From the NCBI GenBank assembly GCA_027492485.1, contig JAPUER010000022.1, positions 1 through 64,000 of the forward strand: DNA of 64,000 nucleotides, in the 5' to 3' direction. Positions 16,625 through 25,357 of the stretch are shown here, one piece after another. A program made the translations under genes and the position numbers. How positions within the stretch are numbered: position 1 is the stretch's first letter; each line of letters opens with the position of its first letter. A model generated the notes under the pieces. It was not told where the DNA came from. It ran no database searches and worked only from the letters and a program-made list of their open reading frames with translations. The stretch is from Betaproteobacteria bacterium. Its GTDB lineage: Bacteria; Pseudomonadota; Gammaproteobacteria; Burkholderiales; Casimicrobiaceae.

Positions 16625-17797
16625 CTACTCGGTGCTGATCGCCGTCAGTTCGAACGAGGCACTGCGGCCCTGCCCGTTCACCACTTTCAGCCGCAGCGGG
16701 ATGTAGTGAAACTCGGGTGACAGCCAGAAGGTGGCGTTGCCGTTCGGCTTGCCGTCGGCGTCGGGTTTGCGGCTGCCCTTCCAGACCTGGGTGGCGACCT
16801 TTTTCAGCTGGCGCTGGCCGGTGACCGGGTCGGCATCGCCGGTCGGCACCTCGATCGTTTCCTCGCCCGCGCGGTCGAGCGTATAGACATCCATACGCCG
16901 CGTGGTGCCGACGCTGAGCGTCACGCGGTCGGTCTTCGGCGTCGAAAAATAGAACTGCACGATCCAGGTCAGCGCATCGTGCGGCTGCCCCTCGAACGGC
17001 ACCGGCTCCTTGTCCGGCAGGCGCAGCACGCCTTTGTCGTAGTCGAAGACCACTTCGCGCCGCTTGTCGGGGTTGCCGCGTTCCTCGACGAATTTTTCCG
17101 GGCGCAGGCCGTCGGCGGTGATCTGCCCTTCCGATTCGCCGGTGAAGGTGCCGGGATAGAGCAGCGCTGCGATACCGCGACCGCGGCCGACGATGCGCAG
17201 CTTGTAGCGGCCGTTGTCGTGGCTGAATTGCAGCACCACCGGGCCGACCTCGAACTTCTGCTCGCCGAGAAACGCGGTGTAGCCGAGGTTGATCTTCTTC
17301 GGCGGCATGCGCGCCGGCGGCGGTGGCGGCTCGGGGGCGGGTGGTGGCGGCGCCGGTTCCGGCGGCGGCGGTGCGGCAGCGACTGCTGGCTCGGGCGCCG
17401 CGGCGCTGTCCGGCGCGGCGGGCGCAACCGGGGTCAGGTCCGGCACCGGGTCGGCAACGATGGCAACCGGCGCTTCGGCGGCGACGACCGGCTTCGGCCG
17501 CTTCGGTTTCGGTTTCGGCTTCGGCGCCGGCGGCGGCGTTGCGACCGGCAGCGGCGGGGGCGGCAGCGGCATCAGCTTCGCCGCCAGCGTGATGCGCTGG
17601 TCCTCCGGCGGCTCCACATCGGCGGTGGCGCCGATCAGCAGATGCAGCAGGATCGAGGCCGCCAGCGCCAGCGTCAGCTTGCGGCGCGGCGTCGCCAGCA
17701 GGCCGCGACGGCTGGCCAGGCCACGCGCCAGGTCAAAGCGGGCCGCATCGTGGGCCGCCGGGTTCACATTCACGCGGGAGGAGACAGCATCGGCCAT
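16625..17797 (-). CDS. DUF3108-domain protein with TonB-like N-terminus
   Basis: A 390-residue protein. A single membrane segment lies at about 41-57. It is followed by a proline/lysine/alanine-rich periplasmic spacer (about 75-165, with PKPKPKPKRPKP) like that of TonB, and a DUF3108 beta-rich domain from about 168 (KINLGYTAFLGEQKFEV) to the end. DUF3108 proteins resemble LolA/LolB-type lipid-binding folds, but no function is established here. It lies 40 bp downstream of purN on the same strand and may be cotranscribed. Its 3' end abuts repeat copy 3. Confidence 0.85.
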   Translation of the reverse strand: MADAVSSRVNVNPAAHDAARFDLARGLASRRGLLATPRRKLTLALAASILLHLLIGATADVEPPEDQRITLAAKLMPLPPPPLPVATPPPAPKPKPKPKRPKPVVAAEAPVAIVADPVPDLTPVAPAAPDSAAAPEPAVAAAPPPPEPAPPPPAPEPPPPPARMPPKKINLGYTAFLGEQKFEVGPVVLQFSHDNGRYKLRIVGRGRGIAALLYPGTFTGESEGQITADGLRPEKFVEERGNPDKRREVVFDYDKGVLRLPDKEPVPFEGQPHDALTWIVQFYFSTPKTDRVTLSVGTTRRMDVYTLDRAGEETIEVPTGDADPVTGQRQLKKVATQVWKGSRKPDADGKPNGNATFWLSPEFHYIPLRLKVVNGQGRSASFELTAISTE

Positions 17798-17839
17798 GGC
17801 GGCGGCTAAACGCTGGCGCCGATGGCCGCGATGACAGGG

Positions 17840-18430
17840 TTATCCGCCACGCGCCGGCCCGGTACGCACCCGCAAACCCTCGACCGCCAGTCGCCCCTCG
17901 CAAAACAGGCGCACCGCGTAAGGCAGGATCTGATGCTCCTGTAGCAGCACTTTCGCGGCCAGCGTGTCGGGCGTGTCGTCGTCCTCCACCTGCACTGCGG
18001 CCTGCGCGATGATCGGGCCGCGGTCGAGCTCGGGGGTGACGAAATGCACTGTGCAGCCGTGCAGCTTGACGCCGTCGGCCAGCGCGCGCTGGTGGGTGTC
18101 GAGCCCCGGAAAGCTCGGCAGCAGCGAGGGGTGGATATTGATCAGCCGACCGGCAAAAGCGTTGACGAACACCGGTGTGAGAATGCGCATGAAACCGGCC
18201 AGTACGACCAGATCGGGCCGGTATTCGTTCAATGCGGCCACCAGCGCGCCGTCGAAGGCTTCGCGGCTGGCGTAGTCCTTGTGGCCGATGGCGAAAGTGG
18301 CGATGCCGGCGTCGCGCGCAATGGCAAGCCCACCGGCGTCGGCCTTGTTGCTGCCGACCACCACCACGTCGCCGCCGCAGTCGTTGCGCAGCAGCGCCGC
18401 CATGTTCGAGCCGCGCCCCGAGATGAGCAC
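17840..18430 (-). CDS. purN: Phosphoribosylglycinamide formyltransferase
   Basis: A 196-residue enzyme of purine synthesis that formylates GAR with 10-formyl-THF. The motif ISGRGSNM starts at residue 3. Catalytic residues are Asn98 and His100 (INIHPSLLPSFPG) and Asp136 (TPELDRGP). The only usable start is GTG 18430, because a TGA lies about 60 bp upstream in this frame and no ATG or TTG intervenes. This makes the N-terminus about four residues shorter than usual. The purM frame overlaps the first 200 nt. Confidence 0.92.
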   Translation of the reverse strand: MLISGRGSNMAALLRNDCGGDVVVVGSNKADAGGLAIARDAGIATFAIGHKDYASREAFDGALVAALNEYRPDLVVLAGFMRILTPVFVNAFAGRLINIHPSLLPSFPGLDTHQRALADGVKLHGCTVHFVTPELDRGPIIAQAAVQVEDDDTPDTLAAKVLLQEHQILPYAVRLFCEGRLAVEGLRVRTGPARGG

Positions 18431-19593
18431 GGCGATGGGTTGGCGCGGCGGTCCGGGCGGTTCAAGCGCCCATCCCGGGCGGCGGCGTCATCGGTGCCGC
18501 CGCGCGGCTCGATGATCGCACGCTTGCGGCCGGCCTCGACGCTGCCGGCGACCCAGGCCTCGATGCCGCATTGTTTGGCGATGGCCACGGTCTCCGCTGC
18601 CTGATCGGGGCGCACGAAGAACGCGAAGCCGGCGCCCATGTTGAGCGTGCCGTAGGCCTCGGCGGCGTCGAGCTTCGCCTCGCGCTGCATGAAGGCGAGC
18701 ACCGGCGGCACCGGCGGCACCGTGTGCATGCGGTAGGTCAGCTCGCTGGTGTGGCGCAGCAGTTTGCGCCAGCCGTGGCCGGTAATGTTGACGCAGTAGT
18801 GCACGTCCACACCTGCCTTGGCGAGCGCTTCGGTGACCGGCGCGTAGAGCACGGTTGGTGCGAGGATCGCCTCGCCGAAGCGTTGTCCGTTGCCTATGTC
18901 GGCCTGATAGCCGCCCGCCACGCGCTCGGCCAGCTTGCGCGCGAGCGAGACGCCGTTGGCATGGATACCGCTCGACGCCAGCAGCACGATGGCGTCGCCC
19001 GCGCCCAGCTTGTCGCCCAGCGACAGCCGCGACTTCGGCTGCACCAGCCCGACGCAACTGGCGCCGAGGTCGATGGTGCCGCCCTCGACAACGCCGGCCA
19101 GCGCCGGCGTTTCGCCGCCGCCCCAGGACACGCCACAGACCTCGCAGGCCGCCTGCCAGCCGGCGATCAGATCGGCGGCGCGTCGCCGATCGGCAAACCA
19201 GTCGCTGCCGCCCGCCGCCCAGTACGCCTGCACGATCAGCGGCGTGGCGCCGACGGTGATCAGGTCGTTGACCGCCATGGCGATGGTGTCCTGCGCAATC
19301 GCCGCGTAGAAACTTTTGCCGGTTTCGCGGTACACGGCGTCGGCCACGAGGATCTTGGTGCCGAGGCATTCCACGATGGAGGCCAGATAAAACGGCCCGG
19401 CATCGAGCACGTAAGCCGATTCGCCGCGCGAGGCCGCGACTTCGCCGAGACCGTGCCGCGCGAGCTGCGCCGCCGTGGCGCGCGCCGATTGCTGCGCCAG
19501 CAGCTTGATCGGGTCGACCTGATCGTAGTTGACGCCGGCCTGCTCGTAGGTCAGGGCGTCGGGGTTTGGAGCGGGCGCGGACGGGGCGGACAT
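18229..19593 (-). CDS. purM: Phosphoribosylformylglycinamidine cyclo-ligase (AIR synthase)
   Basis: An AIR synthase of the longer PurM subtype. Landmarks: LTYEQAGVNYDQVDPIKLLA, the nucleotide loop GLGEVAASRGESAYV, NDLITVGATP, GGGETPALAG and NITGHGWRKLLRHTSE. Recognisable homology ends near residue 366 (KRAIIEPRGGTDD). The frame then stays open for about 88 more residues, which are out-of-frame purN sequence, to a stop at 18229. Either purM has lost its stop or a frameshift is present. Without the tail the length is normal. It is divergent from the AI-2E permease gene. Confidence 0.88.
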   Translation of the reverse strand: MSAPSAPAPNPDALTYEQAGVNYDQVDPIKLLAQQSARATAAQLARHGLGEVAASRGESAYVLDAGPFYLASIVECLGTKILVADAVYRETGKSFYAAIAQDTIAMAVNDLITVGATPLIVQAYWAAGGSDWFADRRRAADLIAGWQAACEVCGVSWGGGETPALAGVVEGGTIDLGASCVGLVQPKSRLSLGDKLGAGDAIVLLASSGIHANGVSLARKLAERVAGGYQADIGNGQRFGEAILAPTVLYAPVTEALAKAGVDVHYCVNITGHGWRKLLRHTSELTYRMHTVPPVPPVLAFMQREAKLDAAEAYGTLNMGAGFAFFVRPDQAAETVAIAKQCGIEAWVAGSVEAGRKRAIIEPRGGTDDAAARDGRLNRPDRRANPSPCSSRGAARTWRRCCATTAAATWWWSAATRPTPVGLPLRATPASPLSPSATRTTPAAKPSTARWWPH

Positions 19594-19619
19594 AATGGTT
19601 CTTGCATGAACGTGTTGTA

Positions 19620-20936
19620 ATGCCGCCCACCATGAACGCAGACGCGAACAACAAGAAAGACGGAGGCGAGGCCGGCGCCGGCACGGCTGCCGGTGCCGCC
19701 GGCGACAGTGGCCGGGCGAGCGAAAATTCTAGCCCGCCGGCAGGCGCCTCGCCGGCACCACTGGCGCCCACGACGGCGACCGCCGCCGGGCCGATCGTGC
19801 CGCTCGCCAGCGCCGTCGCCCGCACCAACTGGTGGAGCGCGCTGGCGCCCGGCCACCGTGCGCTGGCGATCATCGCCGTGCTGGTGGCAATCGGCTATCT
19901 GCTCGGCGCGCTGGCGCCGGTGCTGACCCCGTTCATGTTCGGCGCCGTGCTTTCCTACGTTGGCACGCCGGTGGTGGCGGCGCTGGAAGCGCGGCGGGTG
20001 CCGCGGGCAGCCGGCGCCGTATTGGTAATATTGGCGATCGCCGCCTTTGCTGCCGGCATGGTGCTGGTGGTGGCGCCGCTGGTGTCTTCGGAAATCGCGC
20101 GCATCGGCGAAAAGCTGCCGGAACTGCTCACCAGGGCGCAGGAGCAATGGCTGCCGTGGATCAACCAGACGCTGGGTACGGCATTCTCGTTCGACCTGTC
20201 GCAGTTGAAGACGCTGGCCAAGGACAACGCCGGCGCGGTGAGCGGGCTGTCGGCCAAGCTCGCCGGGTCGCTGCAATTCGGCGGCCAGGTGGTGATCGGC
20301 CTCGTCATCAATGTGACGCTGGTGCCGGTGGTGATGTTCTACTTCCTGCGCGACTGGCCGCAGATGATCGCCGGCATCGACCGCATGCTGCCGCGCCCGG
20401 CGCGGCCGATGGTGCGCGACATTGCCCGCGAGATCGACGCCGTGCTCTCGGAATTCCTGCGCGGTCAGGGCATGGTGATGCTGGCGCTCGCCGCCTACTA
20501 CAGCATCGCACTGAAGATCGCCGGGCTCGAATTCGCGCTGCCGGTCGGGCTGGTGACCGGCTTGCTGGTGTTCATCCCGTATGTCGGCTTCGGCCTCGGC
20601 ATGACGCTTGGCATGCTGGCGGCGCTGACCCAGTTCAGCACTCCTGGCCCGATCGTGGCCGTCGCCGCCGTGTTCATGGTCGGTCAGGTGCTGGAGGGTT
20701 TCGTGCTGGTGCCCTATCTGGTCGGCGACCGCATCGGGCTGCATCCGCTGGCGGTGATCTTCGCGTTGATGGCGTTCGGTCAATTGTTCGGCTTCGTCGG
20801 CGTGCTGCTGGCGCTGCCCGCCAGCGCGGCACTGCTGGTGGCGTTGCGCGTGATGCAACGGCGGCTGGCGGAGGCCGACGCGCAGGAGGCGGGCGCCGCC
20901 GCGCCGCCGGCAAACCCGCCTGCCGCGCAACGTTGA
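19620..20936 (+). CDS. AI-2E family (PerM-like) membrane permease
   Basis: A 438-residue integral membrane protein of the AI-2E exporter/PerM family. The first 80 residues are a low-complexity Ala/Gly/Pro tail. About eight hydrophobic segments follow, with the family signature regions LAPVLTPFMFGAVLSYVGTP and QVLEGFVLVPYLVGDRIGLH. The ATG at 19620 is used; 19632 is also possible. This gene regularly precedes hda and is divergent from purM in betaproteobacteria. Transport of the autoinducer is established for only some members, so the substrate is open. Confidence 0.88.
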   Translation: MPPTMNADANNKKDGGEAGAGTAAGAAGDSGRASENSSPPAGASPAPLAPTTATAAGPIVPLASAVARTNWWSALAPGHRALAIIAVLVAIGYLLGALAPVLTPFMFGAVLSYVGTPVVAALEARRVPRAAGAVLVILAIAAFAAGMVLVVAPLVSSEIARIGEKLPELLTRAQEQWLPWINQTLGTAFSFDLSQLKTLAKDNAGAVSGLSAKLAGSLQFGGQVVIGLVINVTLVPVVMFYFLRDWPQMIAGIDRMLPRPARPMVRDIAREIDAVLSEFLRGQGMVMLALAAYYSIALKIAGLEFALPVGLVTGLLVFIPYVGFGLGMTLGMLAALTQFSTPGPIVAVAAVFMVGQVLEGFVLVPYLVGDRIGLHPLAVIFALMAFGQLFGFVGVLLALPASAALLVALRVMQRRLAEADAQEAGAAAPPANPPAAQR

Positions 20937-20953
20937 GCGCGATTGCCACGGCG

Positions 20954-21676
20954 ATGGCCCAGAGCGCCCAGATTCCGTTCGATTTTTTTGCGCCGGCGCC
21001 GCCCGGCTTCGACAACTTCGTGGTCGGCGACAATGCGGAGGCGGTGAGCTGTCTGTACGGATTGACCCAGCCGCGGACGGCGGGCGTCGCGATGCCGCCG
21101 GTGGTGGCGTTGTGGGGCGGCCCCGGCGTCGGCAAGAGCCACCTGATCGCGGCGCTGGCCGCCAGCGCCGATGCCGCGTCCGGCGCCGTGCTGCGCCTGG
21201 CTGCCGGGCAGGCTTTTCCGGCCGACCCCTTCGTCGCGGCGCGCCTGCTATGCGTCGACGATGCCGACCGGTTGACGGCGGCGCAGCAGGCCTGGCTGTT
21301 CACGGCCTTCAACCACGTCGTGCCAGCCGCCGGCACTGTCGTTGTGAGTGGGCACACACCGCCCGCACAGTGGCCGCTGCGCGACGACTTGCGCACCCGG
21401 CTTGGCAGCGGTTTGACGTTCGAGATCGTCGCCATCCCGCAGGACGCGCTGCCCTCGGCGCTGGCGGAGCACGCGGCACGGCGCGGCTTCGGTCTCAGCA
21501 ACGAAGTGCTCACTTACATCCTGAGCCGCAGCCAGCGGGACATCGCGTCGCTCTGGCAAATCGTCGCCGGGGTCGACGCGCTGTCCCTCGCACTGAAGCG
21601 GCCAGTCACGGTGCCGCTGCTGCGTGAATTTCTCGCCCGCAACGCCGGCAGCGGTCATCGCTCGCCAGAAGTCTGA
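20954..21676 (+). CDS. hda: DnaA regulatory inactivator Hda
   Basis: A 240-residue AAA+ protein homologous to DnaA domain III. The N-terminal clamp-binding-like motif QIPFDFF is at 7-13, followed by FDNFVVGDNAEAV, P-loop GGPGVGKSH (55-63), Walker B LLCVDDADRL and a C-terminal lid. Hda with the beta clamp stimulates ATP hydrolysis by DnaA and so limits re-initiation. It starts 17 bp after the permease gene in an apparent operon. A TTG overlapping the permease stop is an alternative start. Confidence 0.9.
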   Translation: MAQSAQIPFDFFAPAPPGFDNFVVGDNAEAVSCLYGLTQPRTAGVAMPPVVALWGGPGVGKSHLIAALAASADAASGAVLRLAAGQAFPADPFVAARLLCVDDADRLTAAQQAWLFTAFNHVVPAAGTVVVSGHTPPAQWPLRDDLRTRLGSGLTFEIVAIPQDALPSALAEHAARRGFGLSNEVLTYILSRSQRDIASLWQIVAGVDALSLALKRPVTVPLLREFLARNAGSGHRSPEV

Positions 21677-21903
21677 AGAGTCAGGCACCGCGGCCGCAGT
21701 AAGCGTTTTCCCTAAAAACAACGCTAAAATTACAGGTTGAGCTAGAAAAAGAACTTCCGCAGGAAGATAAGCGCAAGCAGGGGAGCTCCGGTTTGTGTTT
21801 TTGTTACTTTCTGTGTCAACCGACCGGAAAGTGTCTTCGTTATCGGCTCAAGCTCGCAGCAATGTGAGCCGCGCAAAAAACCAACTCTATAGAGGATTTG
21901 AAA

Positions 21904-22125
21904 ATGAGCAAACTGTTGACCGCCCTCATCGCTACGGCTTTCGCCGCTGTTTCTTTCGCACAAGCTCCGGCCGCCCCGGCAGCTCCGGCCGCTCCGGCCG
22001 CTGCTCCGGCAGCTGCTCCGGCCAAGGCCGCGGAAGCCAAGAAGGAAGCCGCTCCTGCCAAGGCTGAAAAGAAGGCCAAGAAGGCCAAGAAAAAGGCCAA
22101 GAAAGCTGAAAAGAAAGCTGCTTAA
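21904..22125 (+). CDS. Small exported Ala/Pro/Lys-rich protein
   Basis: A 73-residue protein: a signal peptide ([19 protein letters not shown], cleavage before QAP), then alternating APAAPA runs and a lysine-rich tail made of EKKAKKAKK-type repeats. It has no recognised domain, and resembles acid-shock-like or histone-H1-like tails in composition only. The ribosome site AGAGGATTTG precedes the ATG. A strong terminator follows, so it is a single-gene transcript. The upstream 227 bp hold no other gene; an AT-rich stretch around 21700-21735 probably contains the promoter. Confidence 0.78.
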   Translation: MSKLLTALIATAFAAVSFAQAPAAPAAPAAPAAAPAAAPAKAAEAKKEAAPAKAEKKAKKAKKKAKKAEKKAA

Positions 22126-22156
22126 TTCGACGGCGCTCCACGAGCGCTTCGGATGG

Positions 22157-22182
22157 AAAGGGCACCTTCGGGTGCCTTTTTC
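22157..22182 (+). terminator. Rho-independent terminator
   Basis: The stem AAGGGCACC / GGTGCCTTT with a TTCG tetraloop is followed by a T-rich run. It lies 30 bp after the Ala/Pro/Lys-rich gene and before mnmA. Confidence 0.9.
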
Positions 22183-22273
22183 TTTTGCTGCTTCGCCCCC
22201 AATTCGTTCTCGTCCACGTTTCCGGTTCCCCGTTGCGCCGATACTGCGCGCCGCGTCAGCGAAAATCCCCACC

Positions 22274-23380
22274 ATGAAAGTGATTGTCGGTCTCTCCGGC
22301 GGCGTCGATTCCGCCGTTTCCGCCTGGCTGCTCAAGGCGCAGGGCCATGAGGTGCTCGGCATCTTCATGAAGAACTGGGAGGACGACGACAACAGCGAAT
22401 ACTGCTCCTCGCGCGAGGATCTGGTCGACGCGGTCAGCGTGGCCGACCACATCGGCATCGACATCGAGGTGGTGAACTTCGCCACCGAGTACAAGGACCG
22501 CGTGTTTTCGTACTTTCTGGCCGAATACCAGGCCGGCCGCACGCCGAACCCGGACGTGCTGTGCAACACCGAGATCAAGTTTGCCGCCTTTCTCGACCAC
22601 GCGATGCGGCTGGGCGCCGACAAGATCGCCACCGGCCATTACGCCGGCGTGCGCGAGGCGACCGATGGCTCGGGCCGCGTCGAACTGCTCAAGGGCGACG
22701 ACGACAGCAAGGATCAGTCGTACTTTCTGCACCGGCTGAATCAGGCGCAGCTGTCGAAGGCGATGTTTCCGCTGGCGAACATTCCCAAGCGCGAGGTGCG
22801 CGCGATCGCCGAACGCGAGCGCATCCCGAACTTCGCCAAGAAGGATTCGACCGGCATCTGCTTCATCGGCGAGCGGCCGTTCCGCGAATTCCTCGAACGC
22901 TATCTGCCGAAGACGCCGGGCCGCATGGTCACGCCCGAGGGCGAGGACGTCGGCGCCCATCAGGGGCTCGCGTACTACACGCTGGGCCAGCGCGGCGGCC
23001 TGCACATCGGCGGCTCACGGGCAGGCTCGGGCGAGCCGTGGTACGTGGCCGGCAAGGACATGGCGAACAACCGACTGATCGTGGTGCAGGGCCGCGAGCA
23101 CCCGGCGCTGCGCCGCAACGACGTGCCGCTGGTCAACACGCACTGGATCGCCGGCAGCGAGCCGGTTGCCGGCAACGGCCGAGGCGCGGTCGCCGAAGGC
23201 GGCTACGGCGGCAAGACGCGCTACCGGCAACCGGATGCCGCCTGCGAATACCGGCCGCATGGCGGCGTCGATGGCCAGCCGCTGCTGCACTTCCAAGAGG
23301 GCCAGTGGGCACCGACGCCGGGACAGTACGCGGTGCTGTATCGCGGCAACGTCTGCCTGGGCGGCGGGGTGATCGCCTGA
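22274..23380 (+). CDS. mnmA: tRNA-specific 2-thiouridylase
   Basis: A 368-residue enzyme that thiolates U34 of tRNA-Lys, -Glu and -Gln using sulfur relayed from a cysteine desulfurase. The PP-loop [11 protein letters not shown] is at 6-16. The catalytic cysteines are Cys97 ([12 protein letters not shown]) and Cys196 (STGICFIGE). [11 protein letters not shown] and [14 protein letters not shown] are further landmarks. ATG 22274 matches the family N-terminus [10 protein letters not shown]. It is monocistronic as far as can be seen, with repeat copy 4 downstream. Confidence 0.95.
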   Translation: MKVIVGLSGGVDSAVSAWLLKAQGHEVLGIFMKNWEDDDNSEYCSSREDLVDAVSVADHIGIDIEVVNFATEYKDRVFSYFLAEYQAGRTPNPDVLCNTEIKFAAFLDHAMRLGADKIATGHYAGVREATDGSGRVELLKGDDDSKDQSYFLHRLNQAQLSKAMFPLANIPKREVRAIAERERIPNFAKKDSTGICFIGERPFREFLERYLPKTPGRMVTPEGEDVGAHQGLAYYTLGQRGGLHIGGSRAGSGEPWYVAGKDMANNRLIVVQGREHPALRRNDVPLVNTHWIAGSEPVAGNGRGAVAEGGYGGKTRYRQPDAACEYRPHGGVDGQPLLHFQEGQWAPTPGQYAVLYRGNVCLGGGVIA

Positions 23381-23410
23381 GCAGTCCGACCGCAGGACGG
23401 CACCCGGCCT

Positions 23411-23532
23411 ATCAGCTTTTCGATGCTGTGCGCTGTGCATATGGGCTGGACACGCTTTTCAAGCAAAAGTCGACTTAATGCGATTTACCGCGTCGAACCC
23501 ATTACGGCAAAGGCTGCAATACAAAAGCTGCT
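23411..23532. repeat. GTCGAC-centred palindromic repeat, copy 4
   Basis: GTCGAC is at 23469-23474. The ends ATCAGCTTTTCG and AAAAGCTG are equidistant from it to the base. The core AAAAGTCGACTT is nearly perfectly symmetric. It lies between mnmA and the next gene on the same strand. Confidence 0.9.
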
Positions 23533-23592
23533 TCACGGCATGCGTGGCCGACGGGCTCGCCATGCCGGTGGCATCGTGATAGCGTTGCGACC

Positions 23593-24090
23593 ATGACACC
23601 ACGCACCGCGCTTCGCCATTCGCTGATCTACGTCCTGGTCGTCGCGCTCGCCGCGCCGGCCCCGATGACGCTGGCGCAGCAGTCGATGGCCCCGGCCACC
23701 GTGCCGGCGCCGGCTGCCAGCACGGCGACCAACGAAGCGACGGCGAAGAAACAGATCGCGGCGGCGCAGGCCAATCAGGCCGCCCTACGCATCACGCGCA
23801 AGGCGGCGGACGAGTATGCGGTGCTCAACGTCGGCAACGGCAGCATCGTGATCAAGACCAAGTACTGCCACGAGTACGTGCGCGACGAAGAAGCCCTGCT
23901 GCAGACCAGCGAAGACGGCGCCGAAAACGCGCTGCTGTTCGCCACCGGCGCCTATTGCGAAGTGGTCGGCGTCAACAAGGAAAACGACCGCAGCTACGGC
24001 CTGTTCGACTTCCTGATCGACCTCGGCCTGATGCTGCTGAACAGGGCCACCGGCGGCGTGACGCCGAAACCGATGCCGAAGCGCAATTAG
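23593..24090 (+). CDS. Exported protein of unknown function
   Basis: A 165-residue protein with a signal peptide (residues 1-28, cleavage near TLA-QQS), a short Pro/Ala-rich linker, and a compact domain with two cysteines (TKYCHEYV and GAYCEVVG) that could form a disulfide. The last third has a hydrophobic stretch FDFLIDLGLMLLN. I do not recognise the family. It converges on the deacetylase gene 17 bp away. Confidence 0.7.
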   Translation: MTPRTALRHSLIYVLVVALAAPAPMTLAQQSMAPATVPAPAASTATNEATAKKQIAAAQANQAALRITRKAADEYAVLNVGNGSIVIKTKYCHEYVRDEEALLQTSEDGAENALLFATGAYCEVVGVNKENDRSYGLFDFLIDLGLMLLNRATGGVTPKPMPKRN

Positions 24091-24106
24091 GGCCCGGTAG
24101 CCCCGG

Positions 24107-25138
24107 TCAGCGCGACGCAAAGCCGGTCAGCACGCCGGCGACGTTGTCGCCGATTTCGGCCACCGCGTAGCCGCCTTCCATCACGAACAGCGTCGGCGTT
24201 CCGAGCGTCGCGATGCGTTCGCCCATGCGCGGATAGTCCGGTGTTTTCAGCTTGAAGTGCGAAATCGGGTCGCCCTCGAAGGTATCGACGCCGAGCGAGA
24301 CCACCAGCGCATCCGGCCGGAACGCCTTGATGCGCGCCAGCGCCTGGTCGAGCGCGGCAAACCAGCCCTCGACCGAGGTACCGGCCGGCAGCGGCAGATT
24401 GCAGTTGAAGCCGAGTCCGTCACCGCGCCCCGCCTCATCGGCGTGACCGAGGAAGAACGGATACTCGGTCAGCGGATCGCCATGAACGCTGACGAACAGC
24501 ACGTCGGCGCGGTCGTAAAAGATGTCCTGGGTGCCGTTGCCGTGGTGATAGTCGACGTCGAGAATCGCCACCCGCGCCGATCCGGCGTCGCGCAGCGCCT
24601 GGGCGGCGATGGCGGCCTGATTGAGGAAGCAGTAACCGCCGAAGAAATCGCGTCCGGCATGATGGCCGGGCGGGCGCGACAGCACGAAAGCGCCGGGTTC
24701 GCCGGCTGTCAGCAACGCCACGCCGGTCAGCGCGCAGTCGGCGCCGGCCCGCGTCGCCGCCCAGGTGCCGGCCGTGAGCGGCGAACCGGCATCGAACGAA
24801 TAGCGGCCCATGCGGGCGGCGAAGTTCTGCGGCTCGAGGTCGCAACGCATGCCGCGAATCGGCCACACCGAGGGAAACGCATCGCCGGCTCCGCCCAGCG
24901 CCACGTACTCGGCGTGCGCACCACGCAGAAAATTGACGTAGGACTCGCTATGCACCTTCAGGATGACGGCGTCGTCGTGTGGCGTCGGCGGCAGCACCTC
25001 GCCCAGATGCGCGGCCTGCACCGCGGCGAGCACCCAGTCGGCGCGCTCCGGCTTCTCGAACGCCGGCACTTTTTCGCCGCGGAAAAATTCGTAGGCGGCC
25101 CGATGCTGCCCATGCGCGGCGTTGTAGATGGTCTTCAT
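24107..25138 (-). CDS. Histone deacetylase-family amidohydrolase (acetylpolyamine amidohydrolase-like)
   Basis: A 343-residue zinc hydrolase of the arginase/deacetylase superfamily. The catalytic His pair His159-His160 is in RPPGHHA, zinc ligands Asp196 and His198 in DVDYHHGNGTQDIFY, a third Asp in SLGVDTFEGDP, and the active-site Tyr in EGGYAV. Bacterial relatives deacetylate acetylpolyamines or acetoin-linked proteins; N-acetylated polyamine is the likeliest substrate class. ATG 25138 gives the family N-terminus. It is the last gene behind the TRAP/5-oxoprolinase set, separated by an inverted repeat. Confidence 0.88.
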   Translation of the reverse strand: MKTIYNAAHGQHRAAYEFFRGEKVPAFEKPERADWVLAAVQAAHLGEVLPPTPHDDAVILKVHSESYVNFLRGAHAEYVALGGAGDAFPSVWPIRGMRCDLEPQNFAARMGRYSFDAGSPLTAGTWAATRAGADCALTGVALLTAGEPGAFVLSRPPGHHAGRDFFGGYCFLNQAAIAAQALRDAGSARVAILDVDYHHGNGTQDIFYDRADVLFVSVHGDPLTEYPFFLGHADEAGRGDGLGFNCNLPLPAGTSVEGWFAALDQALARIKAFRPDALVVSLGVDTFEGDPISHFKLKTPDYPRMGERIATLGTPTLFVMEGGYAVAEIGDNVAGVLTGFASR

Positions 25139-25270
25139 CGCCCTATTTTGCCGTCTGCCCCCTCGCCACCGCTTCGTCCGGCAGACCGCCATAGGCGCCC
25201 ATTTCCCGCATCGCCGAGAGCATCGTGATGCTGCTCGATGAGCGGTTGCCGGAAAAATGGCGGTGCAATC

Positions 25271-25357
25271 GTAGCCGTGATGGAGCGCAGCGGAATCGAG
25301 GGCCACTGTGGTTCGATGAACAAATGCCTCGATTCCGCTGCGCTGCATCGTGGCTAC
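25271..25357. repeat. Inverted repeat, GTAGCCGTGATGGAGCGCAGCGG family
   Basis: Arms 25271-25301 and 25327-25357 are inverted copies with about three mismatches, enclosing a 25-bp spacer. The right arm contains the TAG stop of the 5-oxoprolinase gene, so the repeat defines that protein's C-terminus. Confidence 0.88.

Noticed and set aside
24107-25138. True histone deacetylase acting on histones
   Set aside because: Bacteria with this gene lack histone substrates in this context; the motif set fits acetylpolyamine amidohydrolase-like enzymes.
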